From Carposina sasakii (lineage: Eukaryota; Arthropoda; Insecta; Lepidoptera; Carposinidae): a DNA stretch of 64,000 nucleotides. Made by a program: the position numbers and the translations under genes. The notes beneath the pieces were generated by a model, which was given only the letters and a program-made list of their open reading frames with translations, made no database searches and was not told the DNA's origin. The DNA lies in NCBI GenBank assembly GCA_014607495.2, contig CP053159.1, positions 69,501 to 133,500 on the forward strand, given 5' to 3'. Shown one piece after another: positions 9,697-22,839 of this stretch. How positions within the stretch are numbered: the first letter of the stretch is position 1; the number at the start of each line of letters is the position of its first letter.

Positions 9697-12555
9697 CTCT
9701 CTCTAGTATTATATTATCTGTGGATTAACAAAACCTTCTGAACATCATCACTTGTTGATTCTTAGTATGAAAGTTTAAGGAATTTGAACAATACTGAACT
9801 TGCATATATACATACATATCAGAGATAATTATATTGGAGTGGAAATACTTCACTGAGTACGGAATGTTTCCGAAAAAACTAAAAATGTTAGAATGTTACT
9901 TTGAGACTTATTATTTTAGGCTAATTATATTTAAATCCACGCATTCATTATTAAATTGGACGTTAATTAGGAACTCGGGTAATTATATTTTTAATTGCAT
10001 TTTATCAATGAATAAGATTTCTCCAAGAGGATGTGAAGCATAGATAAGATTACACCAATCTACACCAATATTCTATATAAAATAACTGACATGAAAAAAA
10101 TCCTATGAAACTAGAAAAAAATATCAAGAAGAAATATCGGGTGAGGAATTTTTTCATTTTCTTAATAATATTTTATCAAGAAGTTATACAATATGCTTAG
10201 CTGAGATTCTTGTTCCGGAAGATAATAACTTAGGAAAGGGCTCTATAAAACTAAATAATGTTCACTGAATTAATGAATGGCCAAAAACACGTGTTTGTAA
10301 AACTACAAAATTAATCTCAGAGCAGTGGAGAGATTACCATCACCCACACGCATCATTATGTTAATATAATGCGTTTTACTAAATAATTCCTTTTCTCGCG
10401 GCGCTAGTAACTCAGGGTCCATTTATAAGAATTTGTGTAACTGCATACAAAAATGTTAGTTTCAAAGTCGTCCACGGGAACGATTCCATGAAACGTGATA
10501 CAAGATTAATTAATTTCGTCTCGGGCCTACGTGATGTGTGTTTACTTTGTTATGATGAGTCTGCATTATTACATTATGGGGATCAGGGTTTTTCGAATAA
10601 GATTTAAGACTTTCTGATTAGGATTCTATTTTAATTATTAGATTTCAGGTAAAATCAATCTCTTATGGGATAGGAACTTTTACCAAGGCATCACTTAATA
10701 ATTAAGTTATAGGATCTAGAGAAGGCCGAATGTTCTTGTAAGATATACTTGTATGAAAATTAAATATTCGATGGAATATGGTACCAATGATGCTATAATA
10801 AAGAAGGTGTCTTCTTAACATATTTGGTCTGATAATGTTGTGTAAAGGTGAAAATTATTTAAATATTAGTCTATTCTATTCTTTAGGGTGATGCTTTAGT
10901 TTAAAAAGTAATAGATGGTTTATTTGAAAGAGAACATGCTTGTACGAGGATTGAGTAAAATAAGGACGTATGAAAATAATGAGTGGAAGCCCCGATTGAT
11001 TGTAAATATTTCACCCCCCAAGTGAATGAAAACAAGATAGGAAGAAGATGCTTTAGGTAACGTACTCATCGTTAATGCAATGTTTGTTATAGAGAAACGT
11101 GTAGTAATGTTTGTGAGTTCAGAACAGTGTACAATAAGCGAGTCTCTTGCTCCAACGCTCTCATTAGCCTCAGCCTGCATTAGCATACATACAGACGGAT
11201 AACTTGTATGTTCTTAATAAGCATTAAAATATTAATTAGCAGCAACGCTCGCACTAATTAGACTATTGTTATACATATTATAATTATCTGAATCTCAAAC
11301 ATGAAATTATTATAATTAGCTCGAAGTGGCCTACCGTGATGCGAGGCGGGTATTATAAAATACTGACTGGAGATCAACATATTGTTAATGATGGGGCAGA
11401 ATACGAAGCTATACGAGGGTCTTGAGTGTTAGCTAGAGACCGCATGTAAGTTTTTTTGTATGTAATGTATGTAACTTTAATAGTCTTTACGGATATAATA
11501 TGTCTTACTATTACTAACATGACAACAGATTCTAATAAGTATCATACAGCTAAATGGTTAAATCTAGTGTCAAAACTAACACAACGAAGTTCTACATTTA
11601 CAAAGCAGTTGTTCAAATTCAATTAACAAAAGAGAGTTGAGCTCCTGAGAAGCAGAAACATAATATGTTATAGGAAATGAAATGAAATCACTCGATCTAG
11701 ACATCGACGACTAAACTTACTTTTGCCAATGCGTTTCTAACATCACTACTAGTATTGACTACTAGTAGTTCTAGCCGGAAAACATATCTCAGAGGGTGCT
11801 CTCAGAGCGGTGATGAAATGGCTTGACAAAGCAAGCGTCAAAACGAATAAAATAACGTGTCAAGACATCAATCTTCCTGACAATTCCTCGTCATATTATC
11901 AAGTACTATCAACCAAGGTGACGCTGACACGATTCTAAAAATTTTTCGTTTGCAAGCTACGATAGTTCCTTGTCATACTCTTTACTGCTGCATACTAATC
12001 TGTTCATTGGATATTTTTTTTTAAAGTCACGTAAAATGAGCCTTTGTCTTGAGAAACCCAAAACAACAGAAGAGGTCATACAAATCATTGTTAAGAATAT
12101 TCTTACGTTTGACATCTGTGCTAGTCAGCCAATATTTTTATTGTTTTATTTTTGTCAATAGTAAAAAAGTCTATTGTAATGTTTTTCTAACTTTCTATTA
12201 AGGGTAGTTTACTAACGCGCTGCAAACTAAATGAAACCTTAAGGCACCTAAGTCGATAGTAGGTACGTGCTTGATAACCTATTTTTATATAATTTTCAAA
12301 TAAAACCATATTCTATTCTCCATGCAGTATCATTATCGCTGTACAGGGCCGGAATAAGCCCTGCGCCGCCCGCGCCTGCGCACGCACTTCCTGCGCATTC
12401 CTGCGCATTGTCTCAATGACGCGACGTATCTGCGCGACCATCAGCTATCTAATTAGATAACTGTCAGCTGCGATTTCCTTCGACACAGTTCGTTGCCATT
12501 ACTCATACATGTTTTATGTATATTTGTATATAAGTTTTCACAAATGTTTGCCTAT
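9697..12555. other. Long AT-rich stretch, no gene seen
   Basis: No convincing exon. Small inverted repeats include CTACTAGT/ACTAGTAG around 11745-11770. A CpG-rich patch with tandem CTGCGCATTC lies at 12360-12440. Otherwise featureless. Confidence 0.45.
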
Positions 12556-12605
12556 GCTGGGCATCACTAAAATACATCAGCTGTATCTCCTTGTATGTCG
12601 TAACT
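12556..12605 (-). repeat. Family B fragment
   Basis: GGGCATCACTAAAATACATC, AGCTGTATCTCC and TTGTATGTCGTAAC match the inverted 3' end of family B. Confidence 0.5.
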
Positions 12606-12958
12606 AGTGGGAACTCATTCGTGATCCTGCAATTGCTTGTCGACTGAGGTAGACCGTTCTTGATTAAGTCCAGAAAAATATGATGACCATAATTTGCAAA
12701 GTGACGGTTTTTACACTGCAATAAACGGGATGAATACACTTAAATAAGTCATACGGGGCACGTGTTATCGTTATTGTAATGTTTATTACCACTGAAGGTA
12801 GTCATTAGTGACCCTAAATGTCAGAAACACAATCACTACTGATGGCGCGTTATTAAATATTGACAGCTCTCTGTCCGCACCTCGAATTGTAAAAAAAAAA
12901 CCACTTTTGTGTAGCCTGTACTACTTTATACTGTGTTAGTGTGTGTCTGCAGTGTTTG

Positions 12959-12970
12959 TGACCTTGACCC
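12959..12970 (-). promoter_or_regulatory. Nuclear-receptor-type site (DR0 / extended half-site)
   Basis: The minus strand reads GGGTCAAGGTCA: an exact TCAAGGTCA extended half-site (FTZ-F1/ERR type) that also forms two half-sites with zero spacing, the HR4/GCNF type. One motif alone is weak evidence of function. Confidence 0.3.
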
Positions 12971-13099
12971 TGGTCCCCCCCCCCTCTTCGGTACAATGGC
13001 AGGTGCGCACGCGCGGGAAATATCAGCGCGAGTCACTCACCCCACCCCCCGTAACACAGTTAATTGATATGCAAAGCCGTTGGTTAAATATAACAGTAC

Positions 13100-13305
13100 T
13101 CTACATACATACATACATACACACACGACTGAGTTCACAAAATGGGGGTGTCCAAGACTGCAGGATCAGATCCCACTGGTACGTTGAGCATAGTGCGACA
13201 TGATCAGTGTCACGAGTGGCTAGCGTATCGTCTGAGAGAATGCCCGACTTCTGAAGTTGACTCTTACAACACGCACGATAGTAAATGCAGCTGATATACA
13301 GGATG
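13100..13305 (+). repeat. Family B copy
   Basis: CATACATACATACATACACA microsatellite edge, then ACGACTGAGTTCACAAAATG, GACTGCAGGATCAGATCCC, GAGAATGCCCGACTTC and GTAAATGCAGCTGATATAC. Confidence 0.7.
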
Positions 13306-13430
13306 ATTTTTGGTCGTCAACGTTTCCGAAAACTACGGAATCTCCTCATCATCACGATCATTTTTCTCCATGGAAGCATACCTGGGAAGTGTCTGGTTTC
13401 TAAAATATTAGGGTCCAAAGTTGAGTAAAT
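13306..13430. mobile_element. MITE remnant related to 39995 and 62464
   Basis: GGATGATTTTTGGTCGTCAA and CCGAAAACTACGGAATCT are shared with 39995-40045. ATCACGATCA, CATGGAAGCATACCTGGGAA and GGGTCCAAAGTTGAG resemble the inside of the MITE at 62464. Probably a partial, older member of a related group. Confidence 0.5.
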
Positions 13431-13685
13431 AGACTGCGTTTTTCTGCATAAATGCACATAGACGCGCGTAGCAGGATTTTTTCACGAAAAATAATTAATA
13501 TCTGTCTATAAAAAAACTAACATAAACACTAGACACTATAAATATCGCACGATCAAGGAATTTAAATTCAAAAAAAAAAAAAAAAATTTCCCAGCATTTT
13601 TTTGGCATAAACTTACTTTATTTCATGTATAGAATACGTACCCTTCGTTACAGGTGGCCACAAAAAAACAACCTGTATTGATTAG
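13430..13685 (+). repeat. Interspersed repeat family E, copy 2
   Basis: Same order as 432-690 (ATAGACTGCGTTTTTCTGCA to GGCATAAACTTAC) with an extra short insertion after the first 25 bp and an A-rich expansion near 13570. Confidence 0.7.
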
Positions 13686-13689
13686 GTTA

Positions 13690-16600
13690 TGCTGAGTGTA
13701 AGAGGATAGTCGGAATAATGAGTCAAAGTCGAGGGTCGACGGAGGGTGAAAAGCCTGATTAGCAAACATCAGATGTAGATAAATGACAAGAGAACTGGTG
13801 TGTGAGTACAAAATCCAGATTTAGGCATTCAGTGTTCTTAATAGTACAGGTCCGAACTAAAGGAGCCGCCTTTGCGTAATCGAAGTACCCATACACGTAT
13901 CGAATAGTTATCGAGTCGATTGCACGATTTCATAAATCATTCCACAAAGTAACTGACCAGGGCCGTGCGTGGGAATACTACATACGATCCCGAAAGTGAT
14001 CTGATCTGTTTCAATGTCTATAGTTCCGATGGATGATGGCGCTAGTTACTATGTGTATGCCCACATTTTCTGAATCACTGCATACAAAAAATGTTTGTTC
14101 CGATTTCAGGCATAGGAATTATTCTATGAAACTGAATCTAGTACAGTAGGCAATAAGCAGAGTCACGTGCGGACAGGGACGGAGCTAGGGGGATCAAAGT
14201 TGCCGCGAATGAGGGAGCGAGAGGTGCCTGACGCGCTGATTGGCTCATTTGAATGTAAGCGCGGTCTAATAGAACATTACCGCGCTCGCGCCGATTGATC
14301 AGTTTTATTTCAGGGTTGCCACCCTCTAATTTTAATAGGTTAGGAGTACTGAGCTTAGGCACTTACTTACAGAAAATGTGTAAATCTAAAACTTCTAAGA
14401 TTATACAGAAAGGTTGCAAATTTTTGATTGAATTTAAAACTATATTTACATGATGCTGCAAGTATTTAATATAATATGGCAATACATAGGCATTAAAGTA
14501 TAGCTAACTGTATTCTCTCACCCTATAAAGTTATTTATAGGATGTCGCTTAAAACTTAATTCTTTATACTTGTCTATACGAGTATAAGCGTGCGTGTTTG
14601 ACCTGCCATAGTACCATAACATACAGACATTATATTTATATTCACATATAATTTTTCCGGCCTTGGCTATTCCAAAGATTCCCATGAGGTTTTTTGAAGA
14701 GAATATTAATAAACATAATTTGCATTGTGATGATAAAATTGTCTGATGTACGAGTAAAGTAAGTGAAATAACAAAACAATTATCTTTTAATGAGCGAACA
14801 GCAGGTGATTAGGATAATTAACTTGCAACCGAAAGGTCCACATGACACGAACAAGAGAGATCGCACTACTTCTATTTATATCAATAAATAACACTTATAA
14901 TAGCACACTTTGTTATTGTAGGTAAAGGTAACCCGATCTTGCGTAACAAAGTTTTTTATGCTCTTTTTGTCGACTATACAGTAAAAAAGGAATATGTGAA
15001 CCATCTCTTAATAAATTGTCAAGATACAGACCAATTACAACGGGTTATAAGGGAGATACCACAGCAATGTTAAACATAGCCGTGGCAAAGAGTTATAATC
15101 GACAGTCACCCATACAAACCTTAGTGATAGAGTATACTGTGTCAACCAATCATCTAGCCTAGGGTGCATGTATAGGTACATGCGGGGTCCATGCGCGGGT
15201 GCGATACCGGGGCTGCGCGGGCGCATCTCATTGTCTTCCAGCACGCGTATGCAAGATGAGATCACGCCTCGCAGCCATAAACCTAATCACCCAATCATGC
15301 CAGTTATATTTTTGTGGTTTAAGCAACCTTCAATAAAAGAGAAATTCGATTTGGCCACTACATTGTAATGAGAGTAATAAGTAGTCCGTCCCACGCGTAG
15401 TCGCGTACAGGATAACGAGTAGTGACTACTTTCGACTGAATTTAACTTCGGTTGAACCAATTAGTTGCGTTTCTAAGAATGGTTGTTTTGGTGTAGGAGG
15501 AATATCAAACTAACAAAATCGTTGGAAATATGTATTTTCCTTTGTGAACTACAAGTATTATGGTTACAAAGGTTTGCCCTTTTTAGCGATCAGTTATATA
15601 ACGTTTTTCTAAGCTTTAAAAGTTAGGATTGTCTTTCGCTACAAAGGAGTAGTCTTATAATGGGAAAATAGCGGTGTAAGTATTTATAGGTAATCTCTTT
15701 AAAAATGTGGAATGTTCTGGGGAATGCGTCAGGAATGCCATTATACAACCCCAAATCCCCCAATTCGATTTTTTTATGTGTCCATCTACGTGGACTAGAT
15801 GAAAATTGCAAGTACCGAAGAATATAATTTAATATTACTACCATATGCAAATATTATTTAAAACTGTACACAAGGAAAATGCCTTAAGCCGCATAAAATG
15901 ATAGCTTAAGCATTCCTCAATGGACATTCCTGTACTGCGACGATATCTGTCATGTCCCGTGACATTAGCACGTGTAGCGGGACCGTAACGTCCCGCAGGT
16001 GGCGGGTAACGGGACCCAAAGGTCACACCCACCCCCCGCGCACCCCCGACGTCTGCATATGTTACCCGCACGCGACGGAGCCCTAGGACTCCGAAACTTA
16101 AGCTTTAGTAATCAATAACAGACACGAGACCATTGACAGGTTTGTTTAGGTTGATATTTATTGGGTGATTGAGTCACGACAGATAGTCTGGACTCATATC
16201 ATAATCAATGATTATAGTGATAAAAGAGAAAGGGTAGAAGGTAGAATGTAATCGGTTATGTTTAGAATAATAATAAGGCTTAAATATGTCACCGAGAAAC
16301 ATTTTGTTTGCGTATCCTAAATCTCTCGTAAATAACAAGATTAAAATGAAGAATTATGCCATCAACGTCACGCCTAAAATGACTCCAAGCTAATATAAAT
16401 TTTGGGCGAAAGTAGAATCTTGAAGAAGACCCTTTACTATGAGTTGTACAAAAGTTCCCATTCCTATCCTTTACACATTCTTTTTATTCAAGTTTTGCAC
16501 GTCCAGGGTAAAACATATGGTAACAGTAAAATGTCCCCTTAATAACCTGCGAAGGATCCGCGCATTAACGCCCCGAGTGGGGCCCCTCGGCCTTTAAAAC

Positions 16601-17935
16601 GCATTACCTGTCGGGCCCCGGATCTCCGCGGGCCCCAAACCTCTTACGTCCGTATTGAAACTGTTTACCGATACCATCGAGTCCGTGTTTAGCCAATAAA
16701 CCTTTTAATATGCGAAGGGGAAGAAAGTTGCTTGTTTAAATGTTTTTTAACAGAATATGCCTATCTTTTAGTGCGCAATTAGGAACACTGATGTCCCTTT
16801 TGTGCGCAGTTATAGTTTTATAATAACAGCTGAAGCGAACGGTGCTTTCTTTTACGACGTCCAGGCCCGTTAGCTTTGTGACGCTGGGCGGGGTTGTGCA
16901 ATTTTTACTTTTCGGTTCTTTATTTATTTGTTCTTTCCTTTTTTAAACGTTTCGCCGACTGGCAGTAAATTAGAAAGGCCGTTTGTAGTTTTCGTAACAA
17001 ACGGAGCGTTTTTTGCGACGCGACGCCCGCTTTCTCCGACACAATGCCCAGTATAATTGCTTCTAGGACCCTTCGGTTAAAAATAGAAATAAACAATCCG
17101 AAGAAAACATAAACAAGACGGAATCGGCTTTATAATGCGGGATAAAAAATGGCCGCCGATAGGTCGTCTGCGCACCGAGCTTTACATTAATTAACCAGGA
17201 ACTTTTTGCAAGACAAATAATTAAATGGAAAGCAGTAGATATGTTGTTAAAGCACGGCACGAAGACATTCCGGGAACGTACTGACGGTGACGTTTGGCAT
17301 TTACACCCGCGGGGAAATTGAAATGTAGCGGATGTGGGGGGACAGGTGAGACGGGTAGGAGGGGGGGGGGTGATCACGCGAACTGAACGTCAAAGGGTAA
17401 TTAAAAGCTGAGCCAGTTAGTTATTCATCACGGCGGATATTGGACAACCTTTGGTCAGCGATATGGAAGTGATCCATCAATACGGAATTAACTTCGATCG
17501 AGTTTCCCGTAAACTATTTGGAGGGTCAATACAAATAATACTGATGGCATCAGCAAGAAACTTGATCCTGAATGGAAAATATCTTAAAGATACTATGAAG
17601 TAGTGTAGGATCTATATGCAGACCTCTGATGGATTAAAGAGGACATACAGATTAGATATAATAGCTTTAAGCTCCAATGAGACTTTATTGGGGAAATATG
17701 GAAATATCACCCCAGATTCCAGCAGTTTTGGCAAATACTTATTGGAGTCTAAAATCTTGGTGGAGGTATCAAGAAGAATAAGGGAAGAGAAGATACAACT
17801 GCGAATGGATTCAAACTTCAAAACGCAAGTGCAAGAACAGAAATGGCAGACAAGTCTTAAAACAATCATCAGAGTTACAACTAGGTGCATCAGCAAGCAG
17901 TTAGCGGTGCAGGAGGCTCCAGGCCGATAGCGCGC
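13690..17935. other. Unassigned DNA with several GC-rich islands
   Basis: Islands: 14160-14300 (minus-strand CCAAT and a CACGTGAC E-box), 15165-15260, 15950-16080 (GGGTAAC at 16004 and GTTACCC at 16061, long minus open frame) and 16540-17380 (clustered GC plus TTTAAAA/ATTAC motifs, poly-G near 17360). A forward open frame at 17616-17930 (104 codons, charged) overlaps an antisense one and has no splice or family support. Candidate regulatory islands rather than genes. Confidence 0.35.
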
Positions 17936-17941
17936 ACTTAC

Positions 17942-18009
17942 CCGTCGCCATGCCGGAGCTGTGATGAATGGTGCGCGCGCGCAGCTACCCCCACCCTGCT
18001 GACCCACCC
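17942..18009 (-). CDS. Candidate internal exon D of the minus-strand gene (68 bp)
   Basis: The minus strand shows an acceptor (GAGTTTTTGCCGTCGCCAG) ending at 18010 and a consensus donor GG|GTAAGT at 17942/17941. The exon is 68 bp: two bases finish a codon left by the previous exon, then 22 codons (VGQQGGGSCARAPFITAPAW and RR), ending in phase 0. The exon at 25278-25219 ends in phase 1 with G, so the junction codon is GGG (Gly) and the frame stays open, which is the only phase that fits both. Codons are GC-rich unlike the flanks. No domain recognised; Gly/Ala composition suits a linker. Reading through the donor also stays open to 17612, so a readthrough C-terminus is possible. Confidence 0.5.
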
Positions 18010-18029
18010 CTGGCGACGGCAAAAACTCA

Positions 18030-18428
18030 AATGTCAGGTGATTTGAGGGGGAGACCTAACAGGACCTAGGTCTAAGGCAACCTTTAGCGGCAATTACCGA
18101 CCTGCCCTTATCTGTCCCCTTGATAACGGGACTGCGCATACGCAATTAATGCGAGTTTATTGTGTCTCACTTGGGTTCCGTTAGTGTGACCTGTTCCAAT
18201 ATAATTTCAAGTTCAATGAGCGTCTATAATCAGCGTATTGACGCTATTATATTAGTTCATGTAAAATACCATTGCCCACAGTATACTGCGATCAGCTCGT
18301 AATTCGTGAATGTTAAATATGAGGATATTGCATATCGGACTAATTGCACAGAAGGACTTGTGGCAAAGAAGTTCTATCAGTACAGACAAATCAACTGATC
18401 GTTGTTTAATAAATTATAAATGCTAACA
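18030..18428. other. Unassigned DNA
   Basis: Upstream flank of exon D on the minus strand. No repeat or gene recognised. Confidence 0.35.
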
Positions 18429-18575
18429 TAAATGATAACATGATGGTTGTGATGATGAGGGGCTTCACTAGACTATTACTGATCATTAACATTTGTCTCC
18501 GCTATGCTACAGGGATTTCCTTTGTGATCCTGCAGTTAAGGTTATCGCATTTCGGGAATTCAACCGTATATATGT
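18429..18575 (-). repeat. Family B copy (inverted)
   Basis: GGGGCTTCACTAGACTATTA, CTGATCATTAACATTTGTCT, CCGCTATGCTACAGGGAT and GTGATCCTGCAGTTAAGG, ending TTCAACCGTATATATGTAT, match the reverse complement of family B. Confidence 0.7.
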
Positions 18576-19253
18576 ATAAATCTATATCTTACTCTTACTT
18601 CAGTGTAACTGACTCTACAGCTCTCATAACTAATCTTCTATTGCCCGATGATTGTCAAACCATATTATGCGAGTATTTACCGTGAAGGTATTTATTGAAA
18701 TTGTGTACCTAATTTAGCGCAGTAAGGGTGTTCTCACACGAGCAGTGCCGGCGCAGTGATGCGGTGAATTAAACCAGCTCCGAGGGTCACCACGTTAGCG
18801 CCGCCCGACCTCACTTATATTGGCTTCGTCACCTTCATAGCTTTATGGGTGAATATCAGTTATCAGGTTATATCTTTAAAGTATGAACATCGTATTTTGT
18901 GAGAGTTTTCAGTTGGATGCTGATAGAGCCAGTTGATATAGTCTGATGGTGTAAGGTGATATTAGTGGCTTAAGCATTATTTCTTTGTGTAAAATTGTAT
19001 TTACTCTCTTTTACGTCCATCACCAGTCTAGTACGTACACGATAACACAGATTCTGTAATGGGGTACTTGGAAAAAATTACATGGCAGTATGGTTTTATT
19101 CCTGCGAAATCATCGCTTTACTTTGTATACCAATTTGTAATAGAAAGACAAAAAATAACATGACTTTTCTTGACTGACTTCTATAAGGAAAGAAAAGGTG
19201 TAAACACTTTTTACCATTGACCAATATACATCAGTGAAATATTTAATTGTATC
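18576..19253. other. Unassigned DNA
   Basis: Small GC-richer patch at 18730-18830 (GTGCCGGCGCAGTGATGCGG). Otherwise AT-rich and featureless. Confidence 0.35.
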
Positions 19254-19571
19254 AAGGTCGATTTACATTAAGCGAACAGAGAGCTAGATCTAGAACAAGA
19301 GCATTCTTTCGTGATCTTTTAGTGCAAACGAAAACTTGTATTCAGCATTTACATTAAATGAAGAAAATTCAAGAGCTAGAACGCTCTAAGCAACTGTTCG
19401 CGCGCTCTTGCGCCGTTTACATCGAGCGAGCGAGCATTCTTAGAATATTCTATAGAATCTTTGCGAACGCACTAAGATAAACGAAAGAATGCTCTACACC
19501 TGTTTACACTAGAAGAATTTGATATAGTGGGGATAGAATGAGCATTCGCTCGTTTGATGTAAATCGACCTT
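19254..19571. mobile_element. Foldback element built of repeated modules
   Basis: The ends AAGGTCGATTTACATTAAGC and TTTGATGTAAATCGACCTT are inverted repeats of each other, about 318 bp apart. Inside, a TTTACAT module recurs near 19262, 19348, 19418 and, changed, near 19502; GAGCATTCTT or its reverse recurs near 19300, 19433, 19486 and 19540. A MITE/foldback with no coding capacity. No clear target-site duplication. Confidence 0.65.
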
Positions 19572-20142
19572 CAGGCGTTACTATTCGGAAGTTCAAATTT
19601 ACATCGAGGAAATCGTTTTAAAAATAAGCGATCTGACAAAAAAATCTATCTATACCTTTATGTAGACAGATAACCGTAGGTAATCATGACGTTTCGAATA
19701 TGATCGATCAGCAACATGCGATAAGACTATAATGTGCACCCACCTTTACAAGCCGAATACAGCGCATTTCAGACCCTATTCGACTGTAACATGAAAGCTC
19801 ACTTTGGAGCAGCAGGCACGAGCCCATGACCGACACACAAAAGATTTGCATACGCGCTCTTCGCCGGTGTTTTTTGCTCGACATCTATTCTCGGACGTCC
19901 CAAATCCAAAATCAATCATCGTGTATAGAAAGCCGATCTTTTTGAATAGCGTCCGGGAATGTGGACTAATGCGGAATGTCGCTTTCGGAGATCGTAAATA
20001 ACGACCATTTTTTGCTAACAGTAGGGTCTGTACTATTCGTATGAATTTTTATTCAATTCGCATCGGTTTCACTTTCTTAGTGCTTCTGATATCAGGATAA
20101 TTTATACACCCTGTACTGTGTTTATTTTTTTAATCTCCGTAA

Positions 20143-20246
20143 GACTGATAGCCTATCTTAAGAATAAGGTTGATATTGTGACAGCATCTTGATCAAGTTT
20201 TACAGACTGACCGCACCAATTTTATTCTTCTGATAGACTATATGTC
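20143..20246. mobile_element. Palindromic MITE, copy related to 47566-47684
   Basis: GACTGATAGCCTATCTTAAG, AATAAGGTTG and GTGACAGCATCTTGATCAAG lead into TTTATTCTTCTGATAGACTA, the inverted end. Same layout as the 47566 element, more diverged. Confidence 0.55.
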
Positions 20247-20249
20247 CAT

Positions 20250-22305
20250 TGGAAAGATGGTCGTTAGTTCCACTTATTGGGTAGGTGAAGAGTAAGTTTC
20301 AAATTTAAATTATCATGTTACGAGTATTTCCGAATGTGGTTGATATTGGGTAGGTAGGTGCTCATAAAAAACTTGAGCCAAATCTTAAGCAACTTGACTT
20401 TTAAAAGAAAAAGATAATGACGTAAGTGCAGGTAGAGTAGCTGACTCTAAAATTCACTTTTAGAGATTTATACAGATTAATGTCTAAAAGATTTTTAAAA
20501 AGTTGTAGTATACTCGTACCTAGGCTCTTTAGTTCTTCGTTGGTACAGTCCAACTATAGTACAGTACCCATCGAAAAAGCAGCATTTAAGTGATACAATG
20601 GGGTTGACACACCATTTTAGGTAAAAATACCCGTTAAAAATTGATAATTTTTTTTTTTATCTTATTTTATATATGAAAACGAGGAAGAGTGAAATCATTT
20701 AAGGGAACGTGCAGGGAGTCATAAAATTATAATAAGTTTTATAAATGATAACTTTGATATACTCGTACATAAAACGGGTGCATGCGCAGTACGAGACGCG
20801 CACGTCACGGCGCATGCGCGCGCGCCGACTTTACGACACCTAATGATACTTATTAAAATATAACACTCGTATTTACAGTTCCTTTGATTACTTACATCTC
20901 GTTTACATTACTATCATGTATGTAGGTAATGTAAAAGTTATTTTAATATTTACACTGACCGACAGTTTATTGAAGGCGACGTACGATATGATAACAAGCG
21001 TTTAATTTCTACTTAAATGACCACGATGTCGAAATCAATCACATACCTACCATGGCTGTGTTCCCTAACATAGAATATAACATATCCAGAACTGCGGGAT
21101 CATAAAGGAGATCACACAGATAGAAAATTGATGTACATTAATACCTACAGCGTTTGATTAGTATTCAACAAATTAACAATAAATCAACATTTTTGCATAT
21201 AAATAGGAATTTAATTAGATACCTCTGAGTCAAAGTCTATGAACCCCTCAGTTATAGTTCAGCGATAGCTTACACTTACGTTACGTGTTTATGCGCAGGA
21301 GCATAGTTGTCGCGCCGGTGATGATGAGCCCGAACGCGACCAACACACGCTATTTGCATAATAAAACGTTTAGTTCGTATGTTACGCTCAAATATCAAAC
21401 ACGCTTATTGAGCGAAAAAATCGCTCAAACGCCTTCTGGTCAAAATAAAACATTCACATCGCGGAAACTTGTGACATGGCTTTAAAGATAGCGCTTATGA
21501 CGCGTTGTGATATATGTAGTAAGATCACAACGCGATGTTTATTGCGTTTTTGCAAGCGCACACGAAAAGTAACAATACAACCTATCCGTCCGGTGTGATA
21601 TGGTTAAACCTGCTTAAAATGCGACTTGACTTTTCTTCATTTTCATAATTGTGGACTTCCTGTGAGTCCCATATGGGTTTTTAATATTTCTATGATTACC
21701 ACAACGCGTTGGTCGTGAGGGCTTTCTTTAGAGCCTATTTATTACAAGTGCATGGAAAATGTCAAAATGTTACTTCACTTTGAAATAAATTGATAATGCT
21801 AATGTAGACACAGAAAAACTACTTTTAGAGCGGCTATAAGCAAATCATATCTGTGCCAAGTGTTACTACTATCAGAAACAATGAATTTGCAGAAAATTAA
21901 ATAAGTATTGGTATATTTAAGTATTATTAGATATTACGGTCATTAAATTGCTGTGTTGTAAAGAAAAACCGTCCATCGGTCAAGCTGTCAGTCGGTCAGA
22001 CCCGCAGGCCACTGTTTCCGACCGTTGGTAGCTCCATATCTCCACCAGCATGGGATCTTTGTATCCTTCATCATCCCTTCATCCTTTGTGCCCCGTAACG
22101 CACGTATAGCAATAAATTTACAAAAATTCACCAATAAATGACAAAAAGTAAGAGAAATATGCAAAGGTAGAGTGATTGTTCGATCGAAGGTGAGCAGAAA
22201 AAACGCAGGCAGATGCGCACGCGCAGGTAGCGGGATGCATGCAAATGTGTGCGGGCGTAGGGGAGGACGGGGACTCATGCTGTGGCGATATAGATTTGCA
22301 ATCAT
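20250..22305. other. Unassigned DNA with small hairpin and POU-like motif
   Basis: Contains three TACGAGTA-type 8-mers (20329, 20511, 20760), a CpG/GCGC patch at 20775-20830, a hairpin at 21501-21534 (CGCGTTGTGAT / ATCACAACGCG) and an ATTTGCATAATA motif near 21351. No exon supported. Confidence 0.35.
21052..21125 (+). repeat. Family B fragment
   Basis: CATGGCTGTGTTCCCTAACA followed by CCAGAACTGCGGGATCATAA and AGGAGATCACACAG: 5' part of family B. Confidence 0.65.
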
Positions 22306-22310
22306 GATAT

Positions 22311-22365
22311 TTAATGTAGGAGTCGAACCTGCGACCGCTGCCTACTATAACGACCGCCAAATAAA
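22311..22365 (-). mobile_element. tRNA-like SINE fragment
   Basis: Minus strand reads GGTCGCAGGTTCGACTCCTA, a good box B, preceded by a less clear box A. Too short and unpaired for a functional tRNA. Confidence 0.4.
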
Positions 22366-22839
22366 AAAAAAACTCTACAACAAAGTATATGAGTGAATAA
22401 TAACTTAACTAGTGCTAATGTTGATAAGTTTAAGAATACCACAATGATTTAAACATTCACAGTAAAAATAAAGTATTTTTACCGTCATTAAAATAAATCC
22501 TTTCGTCGGTAATAAGACTACATCAAATAGTATAATGAGCTCTGAAATGGTTAATATAATTATAATTTAGTTTAGTTCATGCAAATTCCTTGCAATATCT
22601 ATGGAGGGGTCAGTGGCCCGGCTGCCGCGAGCCGGGTTGTTACGCTCACTAGATTATGTTAATTAACATTACTTTAATTCACCAAACGTCTTCATATAAA
22701 CTTCGGCTATATTCGTATTTAGACTAAAATAATTATATTATCATGACAATGTGATTTAAAGCATGACACTGATGAAAATGAAAATGATTATCTATACATA
22801 TAATAAAAATGTAACGGATCGCTGTCTGTACATGGAAGA
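22366..22839. other. Unassigned AT-rich DNA
   Basis: One small hairpin at 22617-22636 (CCCGGCT / AGCCGGG). Nothing else. Confidence 0.4.

Noticed and set aside
14138..14362. Minus-strand exon with CCAAT box inside
   Set aside because: The order of motifs suits a promoter more than an exon, and the only donor-like GTGACT is weak. Not called.
17616..17930. Forward 104-codon open frame
   Set aside because: Protein-like at first sight, but overlapped antisense by another frame, no splice or promoter signal and no recognised domain. Not strong enough to call.
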